Below are positions 7,220 to 15,803 of a stretch of 26,942 nt of DNA, one piece after another. The DNA lies in contig CAJUTJ010000157.1 of the NCBI GenBank assembly GCA_910589655.1, positions 1 through 26,942 of the forward strand. The letters are read 5' to 3'. Numbering within the stretch: the stretch's first letter is position 1; the number at the start of each line of letters is the position of its first letter. The stretch comes from an uncultured Acetatifactor sp. Its GTDB lineage: Bacteria > Bacillota > Clostridia > Lachnospirales > Lachnospiraceae. A program made the position numbers and the translations under genes. Below the pieces are notes generated by a model. It saw nothing but the letters and a program-made list of their open reading frames with translations, was not told where the DNA came from and did not search any database.

Positions 7220-10200
7220 ATGAAAAGGACACTTGCATTTTTAATGGCGGCTATGCTGGCCCTGAGTACGGGGCTGATGACGTATGCTACTGAGACCGAC
7301 GAAAAGCCGACGGTCTCGGGATCCGATATTGCGAGGACGGTTTCGGGATCAGATGCGCTGGCAGCTGCAAGACGCGAGTTGGAGCAAAGGCTGATTGCGG
7401 GTAAGACAGGGCAGGTGGATGTATCCATAGGCGCCGCAATGGTACTGAAAAGTCCCGTTGCTTTTTCGGTAGAGCTGAGAGGGCCTCAGAATGAACGTAT
7501 GACGGGCGAGATTGTCATTGGAGGCGACGGCGCCGAGAAGGCCAGAGCATGCTTTAAAGGCTTGGCGGAAGGCCAGTATATCCTGACAGTGTCGGCGAAA
7601 GGGTATGCTACATATTCACAGACAATATCGGTGGAGAAGAGAGCATATTCCGTAAATCTAATGACGGGATTCGTGGAAGGAATCAACTATGTTTCGGGGA
7701 CAATGCATCCCGGTGTACTGTTGATCGGAGACGTCAACGGTGACGGTATAACCGACGAGGCGGACAGAGCCGCACTGGTGGATGCTGTTGACAGCGGCAT
7801 GTCCAATGGCGACAACGGTTTAAACACGGATTTAAACGGTGACGGAGTCGTGGATCTTGTAGATTTGGAATACTTTGCAAAAGGTTATTATGTGACCGGA
7901 GACACTGTGGCGGGCATCGAAAGATTTATTCCTACGGATGCCATTGTTCCCTTGCCGGGCGTCAACACGAAAGTGGAAGGTGATTTGATCGGACTGATGG
8001 AAAATAGGGAAAGTGTCACTCTGACAGCCCGGAAGGCTGACGGAAGCAGCGTACCCATTTCACCGGATACCCCTGTTTCATTGGATTTCGTTTTTGCGGA
8101 TGCAGGGGATGTGGTGATGGCAGACGGCATCATTATCGAGACGGGAGAGGATAATCCTGTCAGCAACGGAGTCATAACCATAATCTACACGGATGAGACA
8201 GGTAAGGAGCAGGAAAAGGCCGTTCCTATAGACGACGGCGTCCAGTATCTGCTGGTGGATTCCGAGATTAGGGCAGAGAGGGACAGACACGGTAATATCC
8301 GGCTCCATCTGGGTTCTCAGATTGCCGTGAAGAAAGTAACGCTGACCATCACGGGAATGAGAAATAATAACGATCTTGCGGTAATCTCCAAAGTGGAATT
8401 CGTCAACGGCATGGAGGAGAGGATTCCGGAACCTGAGCTGGATATTCCGCTTAATTTGAGGGCTGAGGCAGGAAGCAGGATTATCAGCCTTTCATGGGAT
8501 CCCTGTGTTAACATCACAGGATATGAGGTTATGATCAAACAGGGAGATCTTCAGGAGACCGTAATGGTTACCGGAAATGCCCTTGACATTACCTCTTTCG
8601 GCGGCAAGGAGCTTGTCAACTATCTGGAATACAGGCTTTGTGTGCAGTCGGTAAACGGTACGTGGCGAAGCGGATACGGCGATGAGGTGACGGCAGTGCC
8701 TATACCCAGCGGTAAACCGGATAAGCCGGATAACGTGTCGGCTGTAGGAAGATACAAGAGTATTCTGGTGTCGTGGAAGCAGATGAAGGATACTGTGACT
8801 TATAACTTATATTATAAGGAAAGCGGCGCCGAAGAGTACCAGAAGATCGAAGGAATTACGGAAAACAGTTATGTGATTACGGGTCTGAAGGATCTGACAG
8901 AGTATACGGTATATGTGACAGGTGTAAATGAGCTTGGTGAGAGCGGGCCGTCCTTGTCCGCAGCTGCCAAGACTACGGATATGAATCCGGCAGTTATGCC
9001 CAAATACAACTTGATCAATACGGGCGAAAAGGGACAGATCGGCGCACATATTATCAGCGCAACAATGGGTGCGGCTATGCAGGACAGCCCGCTGGATACA
9101 CAGAAGGGAACCGCATGGGGAACCATTGACAAAGATCCCAAATCCTATTATTTTGCCAATACATGGGATGTAGGAGGATTCAATCCTATGGGTGCAAACC
9201 ATGGATTGACTTATGAATTCGATCAGGTATATAAGTTGGATACCATTGCTTTCCATGATATAACATCTCAGGATACAGGGTATTTCTATGTAAAAGTGAG
9301 ATATTGGGATGAAAACGGGACACAGACGGATGTTTCGGGCGTTTCCCTGCAGAGAAAGACGGATGCGGACGGCAGAATATACTATGTAATAAAGCTGCCT
9401 CAGGCTGTGGATGCCAAGAAGATTCAATTTGGCCTTGCGCGGTATTCCGCATCGGGAACCATTTCGGTTTCGGAAGTATACTTCTACTACTATGATACCT
9501 TGATGGACGAAATTATGTCCTTATATGAGGATGACCTTCACACGGTGCTGAAACCGGAGGTGACGCAGGAGACCATAGATGCTCTGCGTGTCAGAATCAA
9601 TACCATAGATCCGGTGAGCGGCGAGTACCATCCCGACCGTGAGCTTCTGGAGCGTGAGCTGCAGACGGCGGAAGCGATTTTGAATGATATGAACCTTGGG
9701 GCTTCCGTGAGAATCCATAACGGCATTACCACCAAAGATGTGGGAAGGGGCTTCGGCGGACTGAATGCATGGCAGCCTCTGGGAGTGACTGCGGGCGCTC
9801 AGGAAGAAATTATGGTCTATGTAGGCCACAATACCAGAAAGACGGGTGAAAGCACAAATCTTCAACTGGTAGCAACCCAATACCATTCGGAGGCCGCAGG
9901 AGTGGCTACCGTAGTGGCTACTTTGAAAGTAGGAGCAAATAAGATCAGCGTACCTAAAATAGGAAGCACTACCGGCATAGAATCCGGCGGAGCATTGTAC
10001 GTGCAATATACAGGAAACAATCCCAATGACCAGTATGCTGTCCGTGTCAGCGGCGGAGTACAGGTTCCTATATTGGATTTGTATCAGGTGACGGATGAGA
10101 GTGAGCGGCTGGCAAGGGCGACAGCATACGTGGAACAGTTGGAGTCCTATGTGAGTCAAATGGAAGCAGTACACGGAGAGGTACACGAAAATTCACAGAA

Positions 10201-12394
10201 CAGTCAGGTGAAGTATGCCTACAGCCAGACCGATTGTATTCTGGGAGCATCCGATATTCTGCTGGATACCATGATGGTATCACTGCCGGCAAAACAGATA
10301 CTGGCCGGCGCGGGAAGCGGTAGTGCGGAGCAGAAGGCACAGACGATTCTGAACTCCATGAAAGCCATGGAGGATATGATGTATCTGTTCTACCAGCACA
10401 AAGGATTGAATAACAGTGCACCGGATGCTATAAATCAGATTCCTAAGGGACATCTGAATATCAGATACCAGAGAATGTTCTCAGGGGCATTTATGTATGC
10501 TTCGGGCAACCATATCGGTATTGAATGGGGTTCCGCTCCCGGTATGATGAGTGCGGTGCCTGTGACTGCGGACAGTGAAGGCAGATATGTAAGCGGTAAT
10601 TACTTCGGATGGGGTATTGCCCATGAAATCGGTCATTGTATCAATCAGGGCACCTATGCCGTAGCCGAGATTACGAACAATTATTTTGCCGTATTGGCTC
10701 AGGCAAAGGATACCAACGGAAGCGTGCGTTTCCAATACGAGAATGTTTACAAGAAGGTAACTTCAAACACGAAAGGAAAAGCCTCCAATGTATTTACCCA
10801 GCTGGGTATGTACTGGCAGCTCCATCTGGCGTATGACAGAGGATATAATTTCAAGACTTATGCGGATTATACGGAGCAGCTGAATAATCTGTTCTTTGCA
10901 AGAGTGGACACCTATGCGAGAAATGCGTCTGCAGCGCCTGCTCCGGGCGGTATAGCGCTTGCCCTTGCGGGAGATAAGGATCAGGATTTAATGCGTCTGT
11001 CCTGCGCGGCGGCAGAGAAAAATATTTTGGAATTCTTTGAACGCTGGGGAATGACTCCCGATGAGGAGACACGCAATTATGCAAATCAGTTCCCTGTGGA
11101 GACAAGAGCTATCTACTATGCGAATGACGATGCAAGAGTATACAGCCTTCAGGGAGGGGCAAGTTCCTTAAATGATACGGTTCAGGCCGTAGGTGACAAC
11201 ACAATGGCAGCCGTTCAGGCGGGGAGACCCAATCAGGTGGATATTGCCCTTAGCTCCAAGGGAATACCGGCGGAGGATGTGCTGGGTTATGAAATCGTAA
11301 GATGTACTATTTCCGGCGGGAAGACGGAGAAAGAAACGGTGGGCTTTGCCACAGGAAACTCCTTCAGTGAGACGGTTGTGATTAATAACAGAGTAGTCTG
11401 GTATGAAATTACGGTCATTGACAAATATCTGAACCGTTCCGCAGTAAAGATTTTGTCTCCCATCAAGATCGGGGATGACGGAAGCTTGGATAAGTCTTTC
11501 TGGACGATTAGTACGCAGAATCTGACGGCATTGGATCAGGTTCAGGGAGAAGGAAACGACAATTCGCCTTGTGAGCCTGAGGCGGAGGATCCGGCAGCAA
11601 AGATGATTGACAATAACACGGACACCGTTTATACGGCATCCGCAAGCGGTAACGCGGAAATTGTCATGGAATTTAATAAAACCCTTACGGTAACGGGACT
11701 GAAATACACCGGCATCACCGGAATATCCGGCAGCAGTTATGAAGTACAGGTTCGCTCCGGCGGTGCATGGATTAAGGCGGCGGAGGGAAGCTTGGCCGCT
11801 TCCGGAACCGTACATTTCTCCAACGAAGCACAGGAGTATGTGAGCACCTATTCGGCGGATGCCGTGAAGCTCATCCTGAAAACTTCCGGCGGCAGTCAGG
11901 TATCCGTGGCGGAGCTGGATGTACTCGGCGTGACGGGAGACAATGTGGAATTCAGACGGACGGACGACAACACAGTGGTAATCGGACGACTGAGCGGAGA
12001 TTATACGTACGGCGATAAAGCTACCGACGTAATTCCGGCAGGCTCCATAGTCTTCAGCGGTTCTTATAAAGGAAATCCGGCATACAATGTGCTGATATTG
12101 TATGACCAGAGCGGCAATATTGTAGGCGGTACAAACGGAGCCGGAGAGCTGATAGCACAGCAGATTCTGCTTGCGGAAGTGCCGGAAGAAGGCGATATCA
12201 AAAATGTCTGGAACGGTACTTGGATTTATTGGATCGAGCCCGGACAGCAGGTAGATTTGTCAGGAATCACAAAAGTGCGGGCGGAGCTTTACCGAGTCAA
12301 CAATGCCTTGACAAATGAGGGGCAGCGGCTTGTAAGCGATTCACTGTATGAGACAATGCCGGCCGTACTGCCCGAAATAGAACTTGGTAAATAA
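7220..12394 (+). CDS. Secreted M60-family (enhancin-like) metallopeptidase with dockerin
   Basis: This 1724-residue exported protein starts at an ATG with a GGAGAAAGG ribosome site. Residues 1-23 are a Sec signal peptide ending near TYA. A type I dockerin spans about 168-232, with duplicated calcium loops GDVNGDGITD (170-179) and TDLNGDGVVD (203-212). Two fibronectin III domains cover about 410-495 and 497-585, and a discoidin (F5/8 type C)-like domain about 592-758. The M60 unit starts near 828; its zinc site is HEIGH at 1135-1139, with E1150 as the likely third ligand (HExxH-x10-E). Further FN3-like and discoidin-like domains lie near 1330-1410 and 1435-1575. M60 enzymes cleave heavily O-glycosylated proteins such as mucins. 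There is no membrane anchor, so surface attachment probably relies on the dockerin. The next gene (148 bases on, no terminator between) may supply the receptor. Catalytic residues look intact. Confidence 0.9.
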   Translation: MKRTLAFLMAAMLALSTGLMTYATETDEKPTVSGSDIARTVSGSDALAAARRELEQRLIAGKTGQVDVSIGAAMVLKSPVAFSVELRGPQNERMTGEIVIGGDGAEKARACFKGLAEGQYILTVSAKGYATYSQTISVEKRAYSVNLMTGFVEGINYVSGTMHPGVLLIGDVNGDGITDEADRAALVDAVDSGMSNGDNGLNTDLNGDGVVDLVDLEYFAKGYYVTGDTVAGIERFIPTDAIVPLPGVNTKVEGDLIGLMENRESVTLTARKADGSSVPISPDTPVSLDFVFADAGDVVMADGIIIETGEDNPVSNGVITIIYTDETGKEQEKAVPIDDGVQYLLVDSEIRAERDRHGNIRLHLGSQIAVKKVTLTITGMRNNNDLAVISKVEFVNGMEERIPEPELDIPLNLRAEAGSRIISLSWDPCVNITGYEVMIKQGDLQETVMVTGNALDITSFGGKELVNYLEYRLCVQSVNGTWRSGYGDEVTAVPIPSGKPDKPDNVSAVGRYKSILVSWKQMKDTVTYNLYYKESGAEEYQKIEGITENSYVITGLKDLTEYTVYVTGVNELGESGPSLSAAAKTTDMNPAVMPKYNLINTGEKGQIGAHIISATMGAAMQDSPLDTQKGTAWGTIDKDPKSYYFANTWDVGGFNPMGANHGLTYEFDQVYKLDTIAFHDITSQDTGYFYVKVRYWDENGTQTDVSGVSLQRKTDADGRIYYVIKLPQAVDAKKIQFGLARYSASGTISVSEVYFYYYDTLMDEIMSLYEDDLHTVLKPEVTQETIDALRVRINTIDPVSGEYHPDRELLERELQTAEAILNDMNLGASVRIHNGITTKDVGRGFGGLNAWQPLGVTAGAQEEIMVYVGHNTRKTGESTNLQLVATQYHSEAAGVATVVATLKVGANKISVPKIGSTTGIESGGALYVQYTGNNPNDQYAVRVSGGVQVPILDLYQVTDESERLARATAYVEQLESYVSQMEAVHGEVHENSQNSQVKYAYSQTDCILGASDILLDTMMVSLPAKQILAGAGSGSAEQKAQTILNSMKAMEDMMYLFYQHKGLNNSAPDAINQIPKGHLNIRYQRMFSGAFMYASGNHIGIEWGSAPGMMSAVPVTADSEGRYVSGNYFGWGIAHEIGHCINQGTYAVAEITNNYFAVLAQAKDTNGSVRFQYENVYKKVTSNTKGKASNVFTQLGMYWQLHLAYDRGYNFKTYADYTEQLNNLFFARVDTYARNASAAPAPGGIALALAGDKDQDLMRLSCAAAEKNILEFFERWGMTPDEETRNYANQFPVETRAIYYANDDARVYSLQGGASSLNDTVQAVGDNTMAAVQAGRPNQVDIALSSKGIPAEDVLGYEIVRCTISGGKTEKETVGFATGNSFSETVVINNRVVWYEITVIDKYLNRSAVKILSPIKIGDDGSLDKSFWTISTQNLTALDQVQGEGNDNSPCEPEAEDPAAKMIDNNTDTVYTASASGNAEIVMEFNKTLTVTGLKYTGITGISGSSYEVQVRSGGAWIKAAEGSLAASGTVHFSNEAQEYVSTYSADAVKLILKTSGGSQVSVAELDVLGVTGDNVEFRRTDDNTVVIGRLSGDYTYGDKATDVIPAGSIVFSGSYKGNPAYNVLILYDQSGNIVGGTNGAGELIAQQILLAEVPEEGDIKNVWNGTWIYWIEPGQQVDLSGITKVRAELYRVNNALTNEGQRLVSDSLYETMPAVLPEIELGK

Positions 12395-12542
12395 AAAATA
12401 ATTTTCAACGGCGCTTTGTGGCGGTACAATGTCTGTCAAAAAGTCGTATATACAAAGAAGGTTGTTAAGACATCCTCTTGGGGGATACTTTCCTGAGGGG
12501 TGTCTGCACATCCTCTTTAACAGAGTAGAAATGGTGATTAAT

Positions 12543-13472
12543 ATGAGAAAATACTTATGTAATATATTGATTGCATTATTCTTGTTTACCGCATTGCCTT
12601 CTATGCGTGTCTTGGCGGCAGGCAGAGACGGATTCCGACTGGATGACGGGGGAACGGTTACCGTTGTGTCCCAACATGCGGCAAAAGAAGAAATTTCTTC
12701 TTTAGGCTTCAGTTTGTTAGTGGAATCGGATAATGCGGATAAGGTCGAATTTCAGTTTGAGGAGAGCAATGCGGAAATACTGGAATTTCGATATGACGAA
12801 AATGCAAAAAAATTAAATATTTATGTGGCGGGTACGGAAGCGTTGTTCGCGGAAGGCACGGATTCTTTGACCATCGGGAGAGTTATTGTTCAGGATGAAA
12901 ACGGCGGAGAGGCATCGGCCAAAGTCAGTGTCGTGGAAGATTCTCTGCAGTATGTGTATGGTGCGGAATTAAAGACCATGCAGGAACTTGATCTTCCGGA
13001 GGCAGTGCAGCTCGGCCCTGTAAGGGGCGATTCTCCGAATGACAACGATGATGATGACGAAGCTGATGACGACGATGACAATTATGATGTTCCTGCAGCT
13101 CCTGCTGTAACACCCGCTCCCACGGCTTCACCTGTGCGGACACCGAGACCCACTGCAAGGCCGGTTGCTACGACAGCTCCCACACGCTCACCAAGCGTAG
13201 GGGACTCTCTTCAAGCATCTAACAGCACTCCGAAGCCTTCACCGAGCAGCAGTCCGGAAAGTACGGCCACGCCTGCCGTGGAAGAAAGCGTACCCAGCAG
13301 TACGCCGTCACCAAGCGGTGGAAATACCGATCAGTCAAGTAATGAAAACAAGGAATCAAAGGGCATTGACATTGTCTTTGTGATTGCCATCGCTGCCATT
13401 GTAATATTTGTCATTGTTGCAGTGATAGCATTTGTGGTGCTGAAGAAGCTGCCCAAGAAACCGAAAGAATAA
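12543..13472 (+). CDS. Membrane-anchored surface protein with a cohesin-like domain
   Basis: The ATG at 12543 puts a Sec signal peptide at the N-terminus (MRKYLCNILIALFLFTALPS, cleavage near VLAA) and gives 309 residues. An in-frame ATG at 12531 is an alternative; the longer frame from 12429 would bury the signal. Residues about 30-150 form a beta-rich domain with VEFQFEESNAEILEF and KLNIYVAGTEALFAEG, then IGRVIVQD. The spacing and the terminal strands resemble cohesin domains that bind dockerins. Residues 167-182 are an acidic stretch (DNDDDDEADDDDDNYD). About 185-270 is a Pro/Ser/Thr linker for spanning the wall. A transmembrane helix at about 275-299 ends in KKLPKKPKE. With the dockerin-bearing M60 protein upstream it could be the anchoring scaffold. 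The cohesin call is by eye; a generic adhesin is the alternative. Confidence 0.72.
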   Translation: MRKYLCNILIALFLFTALPSMRVLAAGRDGFRLDDGGTVTVVSQHAAKEEISSLGFSLLVESDNADKVEFQFEESNAEILEFRYDENAKKLNIYVAGTEALFAEGTDSLTIGRVIVQDENGGEASAKVSVVEDSLQYVYGAELKTMQELDLPEAVQLGPVRGDSPNDNDDDDEADDDDDNYDVPAAPAVTPAPTASPVRTPRPTARPVATTAPTRSPSVGDSLQASNSTPKPSPSSSPESTATPAVEESVPSSTPSPSGGNTDQSSNENKESKGIDIVFVIAIAAIVIFVIVAVIAFVVLKKLPKKPKE

Positions 13473-13497
13473 GTGAAAGCTATCTGGCATAAAAGAG

Positions 13498-13531
13498 AAC
13501 TGCTTTGGAGTAAAATCCAAGGCAGTTTTTG
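13498..13531 (+). terminator. Intrinsic terminator after the M60/anchor operon
   Basis: A 12-bp stem (AACTGCTTTGGA at 13498-13509 with TCCAAGGCAGTT at 13516-13527, one G-T pair) has the 6-base loop GTAAAA. It is followed by a T-run at 13526-13530. It lies 25 bases past the stop codon of the surface-protein gene. Confidence 0.88.
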
Positions 13532-13545
13532 TGTTGTGTTAAATT

Positions 13546-13578
13546 GCAAAGCAGCGGTTTCGGGCACGGTTGTCCAAG
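13546..13578. repeat. Dispersed 33-bp repeat, copy 1
   Basis: This matches 24368-24400 at 30 of 33 positions in the same orientation; the core is CAGCGGTTTCG, then GCACGG and TGTCCAAG. Both copies lie outside genes. The copy here is followed by GTTCACAGTAA (13600-13610), which recurs near 15028-15038. It looks like part of a small genome-wide extragenic element. Confidence 0.65.
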
Positions 13579-13828
13579 CAATTAGTTGTTGTTCACTTCG
13601 TTCACAGTAACACAGCAATTATTCTAATCGCTCTAAAATGCTCCTTTGTGTGGAAATCTGCAAGCAATTAGAGTATAATTTGATCATTGGGAATGGATAG
13701 AGGATGATATTCATGAAAGAGGAAATTCAAGCCATTATCCGAGTGCCCGCGTAGCGGCATCACGGAGGCTGTTGTGAAAAAGAGTGACAAGAGAGCTGCG
13801 GAAAAGAAGCGGGAGGGAAAAGTATATC

Positions 13829-15010
13829 ATGGAATATAATTTTGACAAAGTGACAGACAGAAGAGGCAGGAACTGCCTAAAATATGATTTTGCGGCGGAG
13901 CGGGGGAAGCCGGAGGGGCTGTTGCCCCTCTGGGTAGCGGATATGGATTTTCCTGCGGCAGAGGAAATTAAACAGGCTCTTCGGGAAACGGTGGAGCATG
14001 GAATTTACGGTTACAGTGAGGTGAAGCAGCCTTATTTTCAGGCTGTACGGGACTGGATGAAAAACAGTCATGGATGGGATGTAAAAGAAGAATGGATGGT
14101 AAAGACTCCCGGCATCGTCTATGCCATTGCAGCTTCCGTCAGGGCATTCACAAAAGAAGGCGAAGGGGTGATGATCCAGAATCCGGGCTATTATCCCTTT
14201 GGCCAAGTGGTGAGGGATAACGGCAGAGTGCTGGCGGACAATACCTTACGGGAAGAGAACGGCAGATATACTATGGATTACGAGGATATGGAAGAGCAGA
14301 TTGTGAAATCCAATGTGAAACTGTTTCTTCTCTGCAGCCCTCACAATCCCATGGGGAGAGTGTGGACGGAGGAAGAGCTTCGCAGGCTGGGAGAAATCTG
14401 CTTGAAACATGGTGTGCTCATTGTAAGCGATGAAATTCATCATGATTTCGTGTTCCCCGGATATAAGCATCATGTACTTGCCGCTTTGGATGAGAGATTC
14501 CGGGAGATTACCGTGACCTGCACGGCACCCAGCAAGACCTTTAATATTGCAGGGCTTCAGGTTTCCAATATTTTCATTTCCGACCGGAAGATGCGGGAAG
14601 CTTTTCAGAAAGAAATTGATAAGACGGGCTATAGCCAGCTGAATCAGATGGGGCTTGCGGCGTGTGAAGCCGCATACAGATACGGCAGAGACTGGCTGGA
14701 TCAGCTCCTTGTGTATCTAAAGGGTAATCTGGACTTTGCCCGTGATTTTATCCACAGGGAAATGCCCGGAGTAAAGCTGGTGGAGCCGGAGGGGACTTTC
14801 CTGCTGTGGCTGGACTGTAGGGAATTACATATCAGTGATGACGAACTGGACAGAATGATGGTAGAGAAGGCAAAGCTTTGGCTGGACGGAGGCCGGATGT
14901 TCGGCCCTTGCGGTGCGGGATACCAGCGGATTAATATGGCCTGTCCCAGAGTGACGTTGGAAAAGGCACTGATTCGGTTTGCGGAAGCCGTGAGGACATT
15001 GGAAATTTAA
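13829..15010 (+). CDS. MalY/PatB-type PLP aminotransferase, cystathionine beta-lyase-like
   Basis: This is a 393-residue cytoplasmic fold-type I PLP enzyme. MEYNFDKVTDRRGRNCLKYD is the typical MalY/PatB start, so ATG 13829 is preferred over the upstream in-frame GTG at 13784; GGGAGGG lies 11 bases upstream. LPLWVADMDF, SPHNPMGRVW and IVSDEIHHDFVF are conserved class motifs. The PLP lysine is K236 in APSKTFNIAGLQ. Family enzymes cleave C-S bonds of cystathionine or cysteine conjugates to pyruvate, ammonia and a thiol, and some also regulate transcription. A TATAAT at 13674-13679 is a possible -10 element, but no good -35 is seen at 17 bases. The small frame MKEEIQAIIRVPA (13713-13754) lies in the leader. 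The exact substrate cannot be read from sequence. Confidence 0.92.
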   Translation: MEYNFDKVTDRRGRNCLKYDFAAERGKPEGLLPLWVADMDFPAAEEIKQALRETVEHGIYGYSEVKQPYFQAVRDWMKNSHGWDVKEEWMVKTPGIVYAIAASVRAFTKEGEGVMIQNPGYYPFGQVVRDNGRVLADNTLREENGRYTMDYEDMEEQIVKSNVKLFLLCSPHNPMGRVWTEEELRRLGEICLKHGVLIVSDEIHHDFVFPGYKHHVLAALDERFREITVTCTAPSKTFNIAGLQVSNIFISDRKMREAFQKEIDKTGYSQLNQMGLAACEAAYRYGRDWLDQLLVYLKGNLDFARDFIHREMPGVKLVEPEGTFLLWLDCRELHISDDELDRMMVEKAKLWLDGGRMFGPCGAGYQRINMACPRVTLEKALIRFAEAVRTLEI

Positions 15011-15011
15011 A

Positions 15012-15104
15012 GTACGGGCAGGTTCAGGTTCACAGTAAACCCTTATGCAACCGTACCACTATGCATGAAAGCCGATTGCTCCGCATGTCGTGCTTCCGCA
15101 ATCG
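15012..15104. repeat. Palindromic extragenic element
   Basis: GTACGG at 15012-15017 pairs with CCGTAC at 15051-15056, enclosing a GGTT...AACC hairpin (15027-15041). CGATTGC at 15073-15079 pairs with GCAATCG at 15098-15104. It shares GTTCACAGTAA with the sequence near 13600. The element may also act as the transcription stop for the C-S lyase gene, but no T-run is present. Its sequence keeps one frame open into the next gene by chance. Confidence 0.55.
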
Positions 15105-15188
15105 CCGCCTATATTTGTATCCGGGCTGTCGCCCTGCATACTCATACAGGCTTGTCCGTCCGATGGGAAAAAATATAAGCTTTTCCAA

Positions 15189-15206
15189 AAAAATATGCAT
15201 ATTTTT
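15189..15206. promoter_or_regulatory. Perfect 18-bp AT palindrome, operator candidate
   Basis: AAAAATATGCATATTTTT is a perfect palindrome 62 bases upstream of the small coiled-coil gene. A similar half-palindromic AAAAAATATAAGC stretch precedes it. The dyad could bind a dimeric repressor. No good -35/-10 pair is visible beside it; TATACT at 15220-15225 is the nearest -10-like hexamer. Confidence 0.35.
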
Positions 15207-15267
15207 CCAGTCTTGTCCATATACTGTTAAAAACGATTGGGATACCGATCTTGTGAAGGAGGCAGTC

Positions 15268-15507
15268 ATGGCAAGAGGACAGCGAAAGACAATAGAAGAA
15301 AAGATTCAGGCAAAGCAGGAATTAATCGAAGCTTTGACGACCAGAATGGAATCCGAGAAGCGTGAGCTGGAGGAGCTGTATCAGGCAAAGCGGCAGAAGG
15401 AACTGGAGGCAGTGGGCGACCTGATCTCCGATGCGGGTCTGGAACCCGATGAGGTGGAAGAAGCTTTGAGGATGTATCTGGAGAGCCGTGCAGAAGAGGC
15501 ATCATAG
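15268..15507 (+). CDS. Small coiled-coil protein of unknown function
   Basis: ATG 15268 follows a strong AAGGAGG site at 15256-15262 and gives 79 residues starting MARGQRKTIEEKIQ. Residues 10-50 are a charged coiled coil rich in Glu, Lys and Leu. A short helical tail follows (DLISDAGLEPDEVEEALRMY). The overall shape, a basic start followed by coiled coil and a small helical hairpin, resembles small proteins seen near conjugative elements and some nucleoid-associated proteins. I do not recognise the family. It has its own terminator and stands alone. The frame extends upstream through palindromic DNA, but that part has no ribosome site and reads as non-protein. Confidence 0.72.
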   Translation: MARGQRKTIEEKIQAKQELIEALTTRMESEKRELEELYQAKRQKELEAVGDLISDAGLEPDEVEEALRMYLESRAEEAS

Positions 15508-15548
15508 GAATGTCTTGAAAATAGCATAATAATATTGTGGAATACCGT

Positions 15549-15582
15549 AAAAACCGGATGGGCAAAACCATTCGGTTTTTCG
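15549..15582. terminator. Intrinsic terminator, usable in both directions
   Basis: A 13-bp stem (AAAAACCGGATGG at 15549-15561 with CCATTCGGTTTTT at 15568-15580, one G-T pair) has the 6-base loop GCAAAA. It is followed by a T-rich tail and lies 42 bases after the coiled-coil gene. Confidence 0.85.
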
Positions 15583-15657
15583 TTATTACTCATTCCGTTT
15601 ACGGAAACGTTTTTCTTCAATTTTATGATGATAAATATTTTCCGGATCTTGGATTTA

Positions 15658-15666
15658 TGGTATAAT
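15658..15666 (+). promoter_or_regulatory. Extended -10 promoter for the 226-residue unknown protein
   Basis: TGGTATAAT is a perfect extended -10 element (TGnTATAAT), which can work without a good -35. Transcription from it would begin inside the hairpin cluster at 15667-15724 and place those hairpins in the leader of the gene at 15804. Confidence 0.5.
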
Positions 15667-15755
15667 AATTCTGCTGACGCAGAATTCAAGCCAGCTTTCG
15701 CTGGCTTGCCATCACTTCGTGATGCATTATACTGCAACCCATGGCAACCCATGGC
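15667..15755. repeat. Cluster of three small hairpins and a tandem CCATGG repeat
   Basis: Three hairpins follow one another: AATTCTGC/GCAGAATT (15667-15674/15679-15686), AAGCCAGC/GCTGGCTT (15688-15695/15700-15707) and CATCAC/GTGATG (15710-15715/15719-15724). Each stem is perfect and the loops are 3-4 bases (TGAC, TTTC, TTC). A tandem CAACCCATGG duplication ends at 15755. Such clusters are typical extragenic palindromic elements. Confidence 0.65.
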
Positions 15756-15803
15756 TTGTCATCGCGCGCGAAGTAACATAAATCAGTTAGATTGGAGAGG
15801 GAA

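Noticed and set aside
8807..11815. Long minus-strand frames inside the M60 gene (8807-9427, 9521-10186, 11168-11815)
   Set aside because: They lie opposite clear domains of the peptidase and have no ribosome sites or recognisable motifs; they are codon-bias shadows.
12429..12542. N-terminal extension of the surface protein
   Set aside because: It would place about 38 charged residues before an excellent signal peptide; ATG 12543 (or 12531) makes better sense.
15021..15060. tRNA-like GGTTCA near a palindrome
   Set aside because: No acceptor stem, anticodon arm or CCA-compatible end can be built around it.
15061..15267. N-terminal extension of the small coiled-coil protein
   Set aside because: It is read from palindromic DNA and an AT-rich promoter region, while AAGGAGG sits exactly before ATG 15268.
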